A stretch of DNA of 64,000 bases from Pyrenochaeta sp. MPI-SDFR-AT-0127 (GCA_020747015.1 JAGTJM010000030.1:186001-250000), one strand, 5' to 3'; counted from the first letter of the stretch, positions 21,072 through 34,328 are shown. Program-made: numbers and translations. The notes: generated from the sequence alone by a model not told the origin.

Positions 21072-21899
21072 CCAGTACGCATGTGCGGGTGGCCAAGATG
21101 AAGAATGGTAGCAGAGTATACGGTTTATGCGGTGAGGCGGTAAGTGGAGCATTCACATAGCAACGGCGGTAGAGAATGCTCCACTCCTGTAAGATGTTGG
21201 ACGAATGTGTGTCCATGGTACATGGTTATCGGTTTGACTCTCCTGTCGTTGTTTTAAGAGTCTGTACATGATGATATTAGCGAGCAATTCATTTCCCCTC
21301 TAGCATACCTCCAGCTCTGCTCACTCTGGACTCTCTACGCTGTATCTCGTCTTTGTCCTCACGAAGTCGTGGACTCAAAGAAACGTGGACTCTATTAACG
21401 TGAATCAAGAACGTCACAAATTTGAGCACTTTTGATAAAGTAAGGGACAATTATAGAACTCTTCTTCATAGTGGCTATGACAGGAATCGATCGACGTGAT
21501 ATGGTGCAATTATGCACAAGAGCCCAAGTCCAAAGATGCAAATCTCGATTCTCGAATTGCCAAATAATTACGCTATATGATGAAGAAATTCCACTGAGCT
21601 CAGCTAAATATCGTGCATGCGCCTTTGCTGGAGACTGCCTTCATGACCTCGTTTTGCGACGAGATGATCCGCCAAAAGTCAGCTCTTTTCCAAAAAAAAA
21701 TTTGGCAGCAGCAATGGGAATTGTTTGATGAACGAAAGTAATATGGATGTGTTCTGAATAGAGCAATTTGTCCGCTCATGCCAACTTGGAGACGCAAAAG
21801 TAGTGACGCGCTTACCATGCCTGGCAACGAGCGAGATATCGTGTGAATTCTGATAAACATCGAGATGTCATGGCCGAAATCCACGTAAACAAAGTAAAA
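21072..21899. other. Intergenic, 0.8 kb
   Basis: A spacer between convergent genes. No supported coding sequence; it should contain both 3' UTRs. Confidence 0.5.
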
Positions 21900-24720
21900 T
21901 CAAAGTGGTTCATGTTTGATCCTCTTGGCTGCACTCTTGGATGGCTCATTGGAAGGCCTCTTGCGTTTGGTGATCCGTTCAAGAAAGTAAGTCAAGTCTT
22001 GAGCCTGGCCATCAGAGTCATCCAGATAATCTTCAGCTACGAGACCCAACTCATCTTCTTCCTTTGATACCAATGGTAGAAGTTTAGAAAGTTTGGTGGC
22101 CTTTTCTTCGATGTAGGGTATCTCTTTTTCTAGCTCGCTTCGTATATGTTCACCCACTGGGCCGATGTCATAGGCAATTTGCGCGTGGTCACGCAGAAGC
22201 TTGCTGAAACTGTCGAACATGGCGTTGAGTTTGGCGAAGTGCTTATCAATAAGCGCATACATGTTCCTTTCGAGTTGATCCTCGAACAATTGAATGACCT
22301 TGTCAACGAAATGGTCGTCTGGAGCAAGAAAATGCTCTTCGAGACGATGTTTCCGAAACTTGAACACGGGGCTCACATAGCGCTTGGGCTTCCCTGGTGG
22401 GGTTGGCTTGAGCTCCGGGGCAGACATGAAGACGTCGTCGTAGATGCTATTGGTTATAGCCGCAATGATGTTGTTTTCCCGTTCATCCTCTAGGGTGGCT
22501 CGATGTAGAAGTCTGTTCTGCTCAGCAATCAGCTCCTCCGCCAGTGCCATCATCTTCGATTTCATACGATGACGCAGCGGCTCAAATTTCAGCTTGGCCT
22601 TCTCGACTGTAATCAGGTTCGCAGCTGAGACGTTCATGATGGCCAACGTTTCGTGATACAACTGGTCCAAGGCAAAGGGCAATGCTAGTTTCAGATTGTT
22701 CAAGTGGTTTGCGTGTGTGGCGTACCAGTTCTGAAATCCAGGTTTCAGTAAGGATACGAGATCTACATTCCAATTAACGGTATTCTCTAGTCCCTTAGCC
22801 TTTGATGTTCCCTGGGGTACCGTCCCTCTGCTTTTTAGGATTCTAGTAAAGGCCGGGCTCCTCAATGTCAGCCACCTGTTAATGATTTTAGTCTCGAGCA
22901 GCTCCTTGTATTTGCTCTCATCCTTCCTGATCTTCTTAATGCTGCTCTTGACGTAGCCAAGGTAGTTTGATTTGAGTAATTCGACCATGTTAGTCAAAAA
23001 CTTGCTACGTAGCTTATCAAATTCATCAGCGATAGTTGGAAAGCCGGCATCCCGATCTGATTGGGTGACAACGCGATTCAATTTATCAACAAACGCGGGA
23101 ACAGTGAAATTGATGTGGTGGATATAGTCTCGAAGATTCTGCGACGCGGGCAAGTTGAACAAGAACCTTCGGATTGTTGGTACGCCAGTGTCTTCTGGGG
23201 ACAAGGCCGGTTGAGAATCGAACGTGATCTTCCCAGACTTGATCCATTTCATATAATCTGCAGTCGAGGCATGGATAATCTCCACAGACTCCTTGTGCGA
23301 AAGGCCCCGTAGAGTAGCACCTAGTTTCTGAGAAATGTCTTTCTTTCGCTCCAAAACTACCTGTGAACTCTTACTGCGTTGGAGGTAGACTTTGTAGCGG
23401 TTGATTTGGAGGACCTTCATGTCTTCTCCGTCCTCTTCAGCAACGGCGATATCTTCGTCGGCCTTCTGCATGAGTAAATCAATTTGCTTGTACGAATCAC
23501 GCTTATAATGCGTCAACTGATCGTCAGACATTACCTGGGACACTTTGTCAGCTTTCATATCTATGTCGTTGGTGAACAAAACATACGTCAATCTTGGTGG
23601 CCACAACTTTCACCTTGGAAGGACCATGATTAAGTACCCCAGATCTGGCTGTACTTATGAGCATCTCATCAGTCCCGATGCGAGCCGTATCGCAAAGAAT
23701 GATTTCTACATCCACGTTGTCCTTCACTTCGTCCGCATGTCGCGCACGTGACATGTTAATATCACCTGAGCCTGCAAGGCGTTAGCAGCCACCCTTGTTC
23801 TGTCATTCAAGAAACAAACCTGGCAAATCAATGATTTCGAGACCCTGCTGGAGAAGAGGGTGATTGAAGCGGATGGTAACGCAGTCCACAATTGGCCACA
23901 GGCAGACTGTGTTATCGACATTCGACAAGAACGGCTCGATATCTTCCAAAAGGTCTTTTGGGCTAGTCTTGCTGAAGAGCGCAACCCCTTTTGAGTTCAA
24001 GTCATGTTGTTCCATTGCTTCTTTACATTTGACTTGGCATAAGTTTTTGAATTCCCCAGTATTCACAGGGCTTGAACTCCAGGCAGAAAGAAACTCCTCT
24101 CTGCATCCAAAGATGGTGTCGAAGAAATCCTCTGCAGTCTTCTTGCGCTTCCTGTCAACCTCGTCCTGGTTGAAGGACCTTGTACGGGGATGGCCTTCAT
24201 CGTCCGAGTCTTCTAGATCGTTGTGATAGTCCAAGTAGGAACGAATGTGCTCGTCGGTCATCTCTTCCCTCTTTTTTGCATTGAGGAACTGTACCTCAGC
24301 GGAGAACTTATCTCCGGATCCGTATGCATACTTAACAATCGCACTTGTGCATGCAAACCCTTTGGCTCCGGTCAATGACAAGCCTGTGCAGTCGAAGAGC
24401 GCATTGATTAGAAGACTCTTTCCGGCTCCTTGAGATCCAATGAGAGCAACTTTAACAGGTGGCCCACGTTCGGCTTGCTCTATGTTTGCGGCTGTGTTCA
24501 TGACATGTTGCAGCTCTCTGTCCAGACCGGTTGTCCCATTGACAGCAGAAACTAACCGCTCAGATATGTTCTTGAGATTCATATGAATGGCTTCCTTGTC
24601 TAAATCCCACCAAGGATGCGGAAGTTTCGGCTCATCAGCCGCGTTATACTTAGGTGCTGGTTTGCAACGTTGAGCTTGGCTCTGGAACTCATTCCAAGAG
24701 AGGATATGGTTAGAGTTCAT
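21900..24720 (-). CDS. SLIP-GC-like large GTPase (dynamin-type P-loop)
   Basis: Three exons, 24720-23820, 23771-23587 and 23534-21900, close in frame to 906 aa. The GTPase domain has P-loop GSQGAGKS (95-102), G3 DLPG (298-301, split by intron 1) and G4 TKID (359-362, ending at intron 2). An insert rich in Asp/Glu (LEDSDDEGHPRTRS) lies between G1 and G3. The long C-terminal part is largely helical, as in dynamin-like proteins. The tail has two basic clusters (TKRKRP and AAKRIKHEP) fitting a bipartite nuclear localisation signal. The overall plan resembles nuclear GTPase SLIP-GC of animals and its expanded fungal relatives, whose role is not established. A nuclear site is inferred. Confidence 0.82.
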
Positions 24721-26822
24721 GATGTGTGCGTATGTAGCTGCGTTATGATCCTAGCTGGGTAGTCGAAGATTGGAGTCAAACAGCTGCGATGCCTCGGTGC
24801 TCTGCCTGCAAAGCAACTGCTTAACACGATAACCTCAATTCGAGTTCGTCGTCGGGCTCCTTTGATGTATGGAACCAAAGCGCGCAGCTATAGATGAACG
24901 ATATGCCCGAAAGAAGAGTACTAGTAGGATAAGTGCTGGAAAGAAAGTTGGAGGTGGAGGAGAAAAGCCTCTTATATAGAAGGTGGAGGCTGGTGCCGGT
25001 CGGACTGTCAAGCAGCTGGCTAGCAGGTAAGATTGTATCAACCGGCCATGTGATAAGGGTGAGAGACAATGGCGAAGAGAGAGACCGAGTGAGTGCGACC
25101 TAGAAGGTTATCCCGTAAAGCCAACTGAAATGTTTGGATGGGAAGGGAGAATATCAGGTGAGAGATGGTCACAATGATTTCTTCAACTGGCAGACTATTG
25201 AAAAGTAATTCGCAAATATGGCAACTGTATCTGTATGCATGTGTCTGGTGAAATCATTCTACTCAATCATTCAGTCAGAATTTAGTGTGGATATAGAAAG
25301 TTTGCGAGATAGTGAGAGAAACCGGCCATTTTACAAATCGACCTGCTCATCAATACTTCAAGCATCCAAATTTTTCCATCAACGCCTCTTTGAACACAAC
25401 AGCTAGCTTCTATTTTATGGAGTAATTTGCTCAAGGTGGACATAGCTCCAACATCGTACATTCACATCTGTCGAGCGACGCATTCTATTGACCTCCAACA
25501 ACGCCATAACCCAGAATATTTTGCTCAGCAACATAAATCATGCTAGCAGTAACCCGTACCCGAGTGTACTACAATGAGAGCAGCAACTGATTCGTGTTCG
25601 TCGCTGAACCAAAGAACTTCCAATCTGACTATATGACAGCATGAAGGATTTTTCAGAAAGGCAACTGGACGTCCATTCCAGAAATCTGCACAGCAGTTCC
25701 GAGATAATTATGTGAATTCAGAGCGTTCCTTTAAACCAACACTATACAATCCCCAACCCCAAAATGGCTTTTAAACGTTTGACTACATGCTGTCCCAATA
25801 CTTGAGCATACTTGCCTTCATGTCCCGTAGTTTGATTCAATTATACACCGCAAAGACTTCATTGCCGTCATTGCAATCATCCACTGTACTTGCTTCTTTG
25901 GGCCTTCGCAATAAAGGTCAGCATTTATACAAGGCCGAATGGGTTATGGCACAGAAAATGCGAAACCAAAGCCATAGGAGATGCCTTTAATAGATCGAGT
26001 TGCAGAGCAAGAAATGATTTAGGGAACCATCCCCTCAAGGACTGGCGAGCTCAATCAATATGGTCGATGGAGTTCGGCAGCACACTTGATGAAGCGAAAA
26101 TTCACAGCCTTGACGCACTGTTCGAGCAGACTAGCATTAGCTCACCATATGCAGAGAACAATCTTGAAGACGGCTGTTCTCTAGGCGAGAATTTGGGAGT
26201 TTAGGATCTATGTAATCTTGTAAGTCAACATGGATAGTATACTTCTGAGAGGTTTCACATACGTATTTGGAATCATGTTATGTCCTCCAACACTATATTC
26301 CGTTGATCAGTTCAAAGCAGAGAATCGGTACTTCTAAAAGCCATAGTTAAGGTCCTGAATTGGCAATCGCATGCAATTTGAAGTCCACTTGGCTGCTTTT
26401 CGTTTACTCTCACTTCAACGCCAACAGTGTTGCTGAAGGCCTCAAAGAGTGTTATATAGGCTGTGGATCTTTCTCGTACATAGGTTGAGCCTCAACGAAG
26501 GTAAAATTGCACTTGAACGAAGTTCTACGCAACCATTTCCATCTTCCTAACAGTCTCTTTGCACGCTAGGTCAAAAATCAAGTTTAGCCCCGTCATTGCA
26601 CTCTGACCGTGAAAATCCCATAAATTCAATAGAATTGTATAAAGCTGATAACTGAAAAGTACAAAATTTATTACTCCATCCATCTACAGGGGTCCCATGG
26701 TTAGATTAAAAAAAGTTAAAACGCTAAGCATCTCGGCTCGCCCTTCCGCTCATTGTCCTGAGCCACACACACAATAAGAAGATTATGTGGAGAGTCAGAA
26801 AGTTTCAAAAAATAATCAGAAT
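24721..26822. other. 2.1-kb intergenic region
   Basis: Upstream region of the GTPase gene, then AT-rich sequence up to the tRNA. Short frames at 24821-25069 (minus) and 25890-26204 (plus) show no recognisable motif. No gene is supported. Confidence 0.5.
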
Positions 26823-26894
26823 TAGCTGCTCTCGGTTTCGATCCGAGGTCCTCCGGGTTATGAGCCCGGCGCGCTTCCGCTGCGCCAAGCAGCT
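26823..26894 (-). tRNA. Initiator tRNA-Met (CAT)
   Basis: A complete 72-nt cloverleaf on the minus strand. The 7-bp acceptor stem AGCTGCT/AGCAGCT pairs perfectly and starts with A1:U72; discriminator A. D arm GCGC-AGCGGAA-GCGC. Anticodon arm CCGGG-CTCATAA-CCCGG with anticodon CAT and the three G:C pairs typical of initiators. T arm CTCGG-ATCGAAA-CCGAG with A54 and A60 instead of the usual T54. These are hallmarks of eukaryotic initiator rather than elongator tRNA-Met. No intron; CCA is not encoded, as expected. Confidence 0.95.
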
Positions 26895-27265
26895 TTGATA
26901 TCTGATTGGATGAAGTTTTGGGGGCTTGCATAATGTATTATGATGAAATTGTATCGACATGTTTTGTGTCTTTAGCCGTGTGGACTGCTGTATTTCGCAA
27001 ATTGCATGGCGAATGTGGGATGAAGAGATTTTGTGGATGTGAAAATTTCTGACGCCAAGGGGGGCTCACGAGAGCGAGATTTGTGGAAAAGGAAAAAATA
27101 AAGCTCGAAAACGAGTGGATATCTTTAAATGCGTAACATGGACCGAGCCAATTAAAATCCCATACTCCACGCTTAAAAAATGATTATCTCCAATACCGTA
27201 ATTCGTACACGACATTCGGGAACTTTGGCTGTTTTTTTCGTTATGAGCAAGTGGCTTCCTGCATG
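26895..27265. other. Intergenic between tRNA and amidase 3' end
   Basis: AT-rich. It holds the upstream flank of the tRNA and the 3' flank of the amidase. Nothing else is seen. Confidence 0.5.
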
Positions 27266-29513
27266 TCATCTCGAAAAGGCACCTTCGGCATCATCACCTA
27301 GACCCCTGAATGCGATTCTTCCGTTGCTTCTTAGTACCTCGCATATTGTTTCAGCGCTCAATTCATACCCACTCTTCCGCCATCGCGCATTAAGCCAGTC
27401 CGCCAGTGCATCGGCAGAGCAGCTGAATCGCCTTGTATCCCACTCGTGTAGGATGAGGTCGACAATGGGCTGATCGGGCAATGGCGCCTGGTTTGAATCT
27501 TGCAACGGCACACTGCTCAGCGGCATTGGCAGAGCGCGCGGCGGGAAGATGTTCTCGTATGCGGTGAGGAAGTGGAGGAGTGTATGCTCAGTGTGTGGAC
27601 GCGACGCTAGAGTCATGCCGAAGGGTTGGCCGTTCAGTTTGAGAGCACTGAGCGGGCAGGCAGCGGTTGGGTAGCCGGCTGCCGCTGCCAGAGAGGAGAG
27701 TGGAGCGTCGCCGGGGGCGATGATGATATCGAGCGATTGCGAGGTGAAGAGGTAGTCGAGGCCCTCTGGCCCCCCAGCGGTTTGGAGGTGTTGGCGCGCG
27801 GCGTTGATTTCTTCACGTTTAGTGGTGGATTGAAGGGCAGCCATGAGATCGTTTTGGTCCGGACATGCTAATTTGTTGTTAGTGTCTATAGATTTCAGAG
27901 CAGAGGATAATATGGTGGTGGCATACATGGCGGCAAGCAGAGCTCGGGATGCTCAAGGTTGAAGTTGATGATCTCGGCCAGCGAGTGCATCTTCGTAACT
28001 CTAAACTCGCGGATAAATTCTGTCAGGCAGTCCTTAAACTCGGAATCTATGTCTCGTCAACATACATAGATGCCATCAGGTCAAGATGCATACTCACAGA
28101 CGACAGGCTCAAAGCAATTCTTGCCATCGATGGTAAGGCTCGATTGGTTCGGTAGCTCAACCGGATAAACGATATCCACTCCCATCTCAATCATGCTCTG
28201 TACTACCGTATCGTACTTCTGGACCTGATCGCCTGTCAGCACTGCATACCCGATGGACCTCCAACCCCTGTCAATGCGATCCATTAAGTAATCCATGTCC
28301 ATGCAGACACAACACACCAACATATGCACATTCGGGTCAAGCTTACCATGAATCGTTCAGCGTCGGCATTTATTCTACCGCTTTTCCGCCAGGCCTTCCA
28401 AATCGTCGGCTCGCATATTCCGATCCTCAGGTTGCCAAAGTCCGGTTTGATCTTGAATGATCGATGAGGCACCCTTGCATTCTCTTCTCGATTGGTGGGA
28501 ACCATCATTGCGTCCATGAGAGCGACCAGGTCTTTTGCAGATTTAGCCTATCAGAACAATCAGCATGTGAAATTCTAGTTCGACAGAAACCTCTTACCAT
28601 GCCGCCCACTGCGTCAAAAGTTTTGCTTAAGTTGAAAATACCATCCATCGGGACCTGGCCAGCTGTTGGTTTTAGTGCGTATAATGCCGCGCGGTTTGCT
28701 GGTGTGATGAGTGACCCGATCGTGTCTGTTCCAATAGCCAGCGTGCTGAATCCTGAAGCTACTGCTACAGCAGACCCTGTTGAAGATCCTCCTGGGGCTG
28801 ATAATTCCCAGTGCAGTTTTCTTTTCGCAATGTGTCTTGAGACATACGGTGACTGACATTGTCCCCCAACAGCTGACCATCCTGGTGGCATGGACGGATT
28901 CTTTAAGCCGCAAAACTCAGTAAGATTCGCTTTGCCAATGACAATCATGCCTCTGCGAATTAATCGTTCCACGATGGTGGCGCTTTTCTTGGGTATACAT
29001 CCTACAAATGCATACGAACCTTTTCAAACATCAGTTGCTGAATGTAACTGCAATTGGCATGAAAACAAACATACCCACAGTGGTATCCATCCCCAGTCTC
29101 TCATCAGTCATAATATTGTCTTTCAAGACTATTGGAATGCCATGTAACGGCCCTCTAATCTTGCCTCGTGCCCGCTCGTCATCTAGCTTTTTCGCTATCT
29201 TTAACACTTCATGTTTTGGCGCCACCGAAATCAATGCTCGCAACTGTCGTCCTCTTCTATTGTGCAACTCTATTTCTCTTAGATAAAGCTGTACAATTTG
29301 GACGCTGTTTATCGCCTGCGCGTTCAGTAGCTCTGACAGCTCAAATGCCGAGACTGTGAGCGGATCGAAATCGGGCAACCATGTTTCATCGGCCGCTGAC
29401 GATGTAAAAGACGATTTCCGCGTTGAGCCGACCCTGTCGTGGTAGCCATTTGGTAGCTCTTGTGAGACGTTTGGGGCGAGCGCAGTCTTCAAGAACTTGA
29501 ACACCTTCGGCAT
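27266..29513 (-). CDS. Amidase-signature hydrolase
   Basis: Amidase-signature enzyme hydrolysing a C-N bond in an unknown amide. Catalytic features visible: the Lys of GIPIVLKDNI and the Gly/Ser loop GGSSTGSAVAVASGF followed by GTDTIGSL, which hold the Ser-cisSer-Lys triad. Six exons: 29513-29075, 29019-28598, 28547 to about 28330, then from about 28270 onward with further joins at VV/YSEFKD and LPP/CPDQ, ending at 27266. The third junction is uncertain: the strong GTAAGC donor at 28346 leaves the wrong phase, whereas GTGCAT slightly downstream fits. The usual family end near ENIFPPR is followed by about 80 extra residues with a helical stretch (ADALADWLNARWRKSGYE). The start may lie further upstream, where a hydrophobic segment (VLLPAVHA, near 29610) could be a signal peptide on an earlier exon. 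Confidence 0.85.
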
Positions 29514-32082
29514 GTTGTTGTCCGAACCGCCACTCTCCCCAGATTTGCTTCACGTGCAGTGCACCCCGTGGGGAAAGTGGATGTCGATCCTGGGCGTGGA
29601 CAGCGGGGAGAAGAACGCAGATCGTCGAGATGAACACAGGAGAGTGACAGCAAGAACCACGGATTGCTCAGCTGGTGCAGGTTTGGCTGTCGACGTAGAG
29701 AAGCAGGATGACCGGCTGTGTTGGCCACGGACTTGGGCTGCACCGGATTAAGAGTGTTCGCTATATTATTTCCGAGGCCATCCAGTAGGACGCGGGTGGC
29801 TGCGCGTTCGATCCTTCTATCCAGGCTCGGCCGTCCTGAAATATTCGCGTCCAGGCATCCTAGTCAATAGCGACCATAGGCTGAGTCGAGTATGCGGTTG
29901 GTGGTTTCAGTCTCGCCAATCGAAGCAAAGCTGCGAGTGCAATTCACGCTTGCCAACGCTCTCATTCGTAGTGGTCTAATGTGGGAAACCATTCGCAGTG
30001 TGATCCATTGAGGATCGCGCACAGTACTTTACCCGGCAAGCAGGGCCGCACGGAGCTGCTGACGGCTTGGTGGCTCGCTTAATGCTAGGGCAAAAGACCA
30101 GTACCGTAGGTGTGGCTGCTTATTACCACTTTTTGACCAATCCCTTGGATGCGGATCAACTAGGTGGGCGTGTGATTCACACTACCGTTGCACCTCGAGG
30201 TCTGCTGTGCTGTTGTCTATGCTGCCAGGTTCGTCCAGGTACATCGAAACAGCAAGACTCCCACACGTCTCACTAAAGCGAGCAACGAGGACCTTTGCCC
30301 CCCCATACAATGTAACAAGTGTTCTCGTAAGTGGCGTTCCGTCATATATCTGGTTCCAGTCATGCCCTCCCAGAACCAATGAACCCCACTATTGTCCAGT
30401 CATGTACCAGGTTCTCCTTTTCTAGTGCCCATCACAACAAGTATACGCGTACCTTAGTTGGATCATTATCAGTACTGTTCCAGGCTATCGCGGAACAGTG
30501 GCACAGCAACGCGAGTACAATCGCGTCAGCAGGAACTAGGCCACTGCACCTTCGCATGTGCAATCTTGCCAAAATACGATTTTGGTGTAGTCATCTGAGG
30601 ACCACCGACCCTAGTCTAGTTTCCCGCCGCACGGTAGGGATTCCGGTCCGATGTCGTTGTGTCGCATTTTGCGGGGGATCGGCTCTCAGGATATAGAGGT
30701 CTTACCCGGCGATCTATATGATATAAAAGCGGGCGAGGAATTGTTTGGCGCAATGTCTGCTCATATTCGATACCGGAAGGTGCCAGGTGGGAGGGTTGCT
30801 GAAGCGCTGCCGGTCCTGGTGTTGACAGGAGCTCGGCTTGGCCCAAGGCGCACGATCATGTTGGCAGCTGTGGAAGAATGGATGAAAAACGGTTGGCACG
30901 GTTCTCGAAGCCCACCAAACATTTGTCAATCGACTGCTATTGGACGTTACATCCAGGCGCTGTGCCCCAGCCTCGAAATGGGTTGTTAGCGCGCGGCGAT
31001 GCTCTTGTCCGCTCAGACGGTAGTCAAACGCAATATTAATATGCAGCCCCACCTCGCTCCACGGTCGCGATATGAGTGCCATGCCTGATAGATTGCAGCC
31101 AGGCTGGCACGAGAAGCACTTTGATCAAATGACGCTCCGTTGGCAGGATTGCCACCAGGAACCACTCAAGCAGTGGCCCAGTCCCGATCTGGACCGGGGG
31201 GGTTTAATATGCCACTGCCGAGGGCCAGCGAAGAGCCGATGCAGGTCAAGGTCTCGAACCACAAGCAAGTAAAGAATCGCACCCAAGTACTGGTGCTAGA
31301 ACAGCCGAACCGTACTGTACGTGTGTATATGTGTCTGTGTGCCTTTGACGCGCACGACGTCCATATGCTGCTGCGTGCCAATAAAGGTTTCTGAGGTTCG
31401 GTATTCTACCAGCTGCATTGAGCGACACACTTGGCTCCTTGGATGCTTCGTAGGTCATTTGCTCCGTGAGAACGACTATTCCTGAACAGAGGTATTATAC
31501 CAGAAAGGGAAAAGAGACTGTGAGGGGCTCGTCAGTGTTCAACGAGTTGCACGCTCTCCTGGCTCGTCTTGTATGCTTTCTAAATGCCTCGGACTTTTGA
31601 CTTTAGTTTTATCCTCACATTGGCACCCACAAAGCTCGATCTGACATCTTCCCAGGCATCATACGTTGTTGAAAAATTCTTCCAGATACTCGACCAAGAG
31701 TCGTGCCCTTTGGCCTTGAGTATTGGAAAACGGAAGTCAAATATGGAAGGTGAGCGATGCAGATGAGGTAAGGCGAGGCGAGGCGAACGGCTCAACTCCT
31801 ACTTTCGTCGCTCTTGCAAGGACGGGGTTGCTTAGTTCATTCTCAATGCGGACAGTAAGGGTAGGGCTAAGACTGCAACGGAAAATGACTGAACAATACC
31901 AAAAGTGGAAAAGGGACATGCATTGCTGGAAATATCACTCAAAAATAGCCCACTATGGGATGTCCGCAATGAATATGTCGACTTGGTATCCTAGTACACC
32001 ATGGCAGCATTATCACCACGCTCGTAAACAGACTCGTACCAATAAAGAGCAGGCCTTAGTCCTGATGTAGACCAACCCACTA
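29514..32082. other. 2.6-kb intergenic region
   Basis: No gene is supported. The part next to 29514 is the amidase promoter and possibly an unseen first exon. Short frames (for example 30651-30989 plus, 31723-32070 plus) have no motif I recognise and no splice structure. Confidence 0.5.
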
Positions 32083-34112
32083 CTAGAAGGTGGTAGTAGC
32101 TAGTCTGCTTGCGGCGTTCTTTGCATCAATACGGTCCTCATCCTCTTCGACACCCTTTTGACTGCCGGCCTTGCTTGTCGCTCGCTTTCTACCATGGACG
32201 ACTCCTTCCTCGTTTTCATCCTCCTCCGGTAGTGGGTCAGGTATGCTACCGCTAACGCTCCTGTTGAGGCCGTCGCCAGGCCGACGTGGTACGCCGGACC
32301 ATGCATCGCCTTTTGGTCCTTGAGAACTTGCAAGAGATGCGCGGCGCTGAGCTGGATGTGCTTCCCGACCTAGTCGAGAGAGGCCACCAGTTCCATCAAT
32401 GGCGCGAATGTCTGGTCGTACCGACTCGAGAGTAGCAAGTGTACGGCGTTCCGCCTCAATCTCACGAACGACATACTCTCTGATCGCTTGTCTCATGTCT
32501 TGCGTAGTTCTCCCGAACCACTTCCGTTGCTCTTGTAGAAGATTGGCTGTGACACGTTGCGCTTTTGACGTGAGGTACTGCTCGTGGCTCCTAGCCTCTT
32601 CCAGAGCAGTGATAGCTTCGTCCACCTTGTCCCGCTTGACACTAGAGCTTGCCTTTAACCTGTCGGCTGCTGATAGTTTTGACTTGGTAGCAGACTGCGC
32701 TTGCAGCAACTCGCGCAATAATATGTGACGGTTCGTAAGGGTTTCCTTAGCTATGAAGGCATCGCTGCTGTGATATTGAAGTGGATCACCGAGCGTTGTC
32801 GCTTCAGCCGTACCTTGAGCTGCATGGAAGTCGCCAGTGGCCTGAATGACCTTCCCAAGCTTTTTGTATGCTTGCGATAGACCAACGTGCGTCTCCTGTA
32901 CATGCAACGCTGCGAACTTCGCTCCTAGATCAGACTCAGCAACACCAAGATCTATATCGAGTCAGCAATTGGCCGCAATTGTAAAGGATCTTTTCTTACT
33001 TCTCCTGTGCTTCACGACTTTTTCCAGTTTCTGTTCTGCTTCCATAGTCCCAAGGTAGAAAGCTTTAACGACGGGTCGTGCGGCCGCGAGCTCTGGTGTG
33101 TCGTCTGGTGGCGGCGCAAATTGTTTTATGACCTTACGTCGGACGCCAGTTGCGGGCTGTTTCCTCCGCACAACTGGGCTGTACCCAAAGTCGCTTTCAA
33201 CGAAAAACACCATCTCCTCATCTCGTATCAGGATGTCGTTGCTGCAAACAATGTTCAGCCACCGTTGTACCGACGACTTGAGGCGTGCTTCGTCTTCATC
33301 GGTCCCCGCACCTGCGGATGTACTAGCCGGGGGTACGGCAGGTACGATAGCTTCAGGACACGCTGAGATGAGATGCTCTCCGAACTTTACGAATTCGGAG
33401 TGTAACCGGCGAACGTCACGAAATTGTGTGGTACGGAATTTTGGAAGGTTGGTCTAAAAGGGAAAGTCAGCACTGTGGCGTTCTGAGTTTTGACATTGGT
33501 AGTGATTGATGCTTGCGAATTCATTGGGTTCAGACAGAGATGTGGTGCAGCTTTAGAAACCAAGTACTAGTTCAAACCAACGGTGCGAATCTTTTCACAT
33601 CTCCCACTACATCCAATGCTGAAATCCCTACAAACACTCGAGCTTTATTATAGGGAATCAGGTTGCATACTTACATAGACGTCAAATCGTAGTATAGGGT
33701 CCTTCTTGCCGTTCCTCTCAAGCCCTGTGACCTTGGCCTGAAGCTTGTAATGCTGCTGTTGTCGCTGCGGCCTTGTTCCATGGTATCTTTGGGGTTGTTG
33801 CCCCTGTTGTGGAGCTTGTTGCTGCCCTTGGTGTGGCCGCGGTGACTGCGGCGCATCTTGGCCAGGTGTCTGCGGTTGGGGCAAATGCTCTCCATTTTCT
33901 GATGCAGTGCTAGGCCGGTTCTGCGCATCCTGATCGCCCATGTAACCATATTGCTCTGCTCCGTCGCGGTAGGGTGATGCCTGCGGAGGCAGCGGGGAGG
34001 AGGGGATATCGCCAGTGGGAGCTTGCCCGAAGGATGATCTATTTGCCTTTGGAGACGATGCCCATGGGTCGCCGCCGCCGGGATGATCCGGATCGTGGGC
34101 GCTGTAGTCCAT
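32083..34112 (-). CDS. VPS17: Retromer sorting nexin Vps17 (PX-BAR)
   Basis: Vps17 pairs with Vps5 as the membrane-bending SNX-BAR dimer of retromer, recycling sorting receptors such as Vps10 from endosomes to the Golgi. Exons 34112-33675, 33453-33000 and 32951-32083 close in frame to 586 aa. A Pro/Gln-rich disordered N-terminus precedes a PX domain from about residue 126 (KVTGLERNGKKDPILRFDVY, then FRTTQFRDVRRLHSEF). The BAR region begins near FVESDFGYSPVVRRKQPATG and includes AAQGTAEATTLGDPLQYHSSD and the conserved LESVRPDIRAIDG. The C-terminal tail is acidic and ends NAASRLATTTF, as in relatives. Confidence 0.95.
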
Positions 34113-34328
34113 GGCGGGAGAGGGCAATTGGAGCGAGAGTAAGCTGCAGATAGCTATCAAGTCAGTGTTGGTCGCCTGGTGATGTCGTCTACCGAAGGTG
34201 CTCTGGCCAAGCCACTTGTCAAGAACAGGGAAGGCGCAAGCATGTTGACAGACGATGTCATTTTCGTCATCACGTGCAGTCCTCCATCGCCATTCACTTC
34301 ATCAGCATCGCATTGAGCAGTCTTTGTT
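34113..34328. promoter_or_regulatory. Bidirectional promoter between VPS17 and MEF2
   Basis: Only 216 bp separate the two divergent start codons, so both genes must be driven from this interval or from within each other's 5' part. No site was assigned. Confidence 0.6.

Noticed and set aside
29780..29835. GTTCGATCC box suggesting a tRNA T-arm
   Set aside because: Neither flank folds into acceptor, D or anticodon arms.
30651..30989. 112-codon plus-strand frame starting with ATG
   Set aside because: No recognisable family and a mirrored minus-strand frame of similar length; insufficient evidence for a gene.
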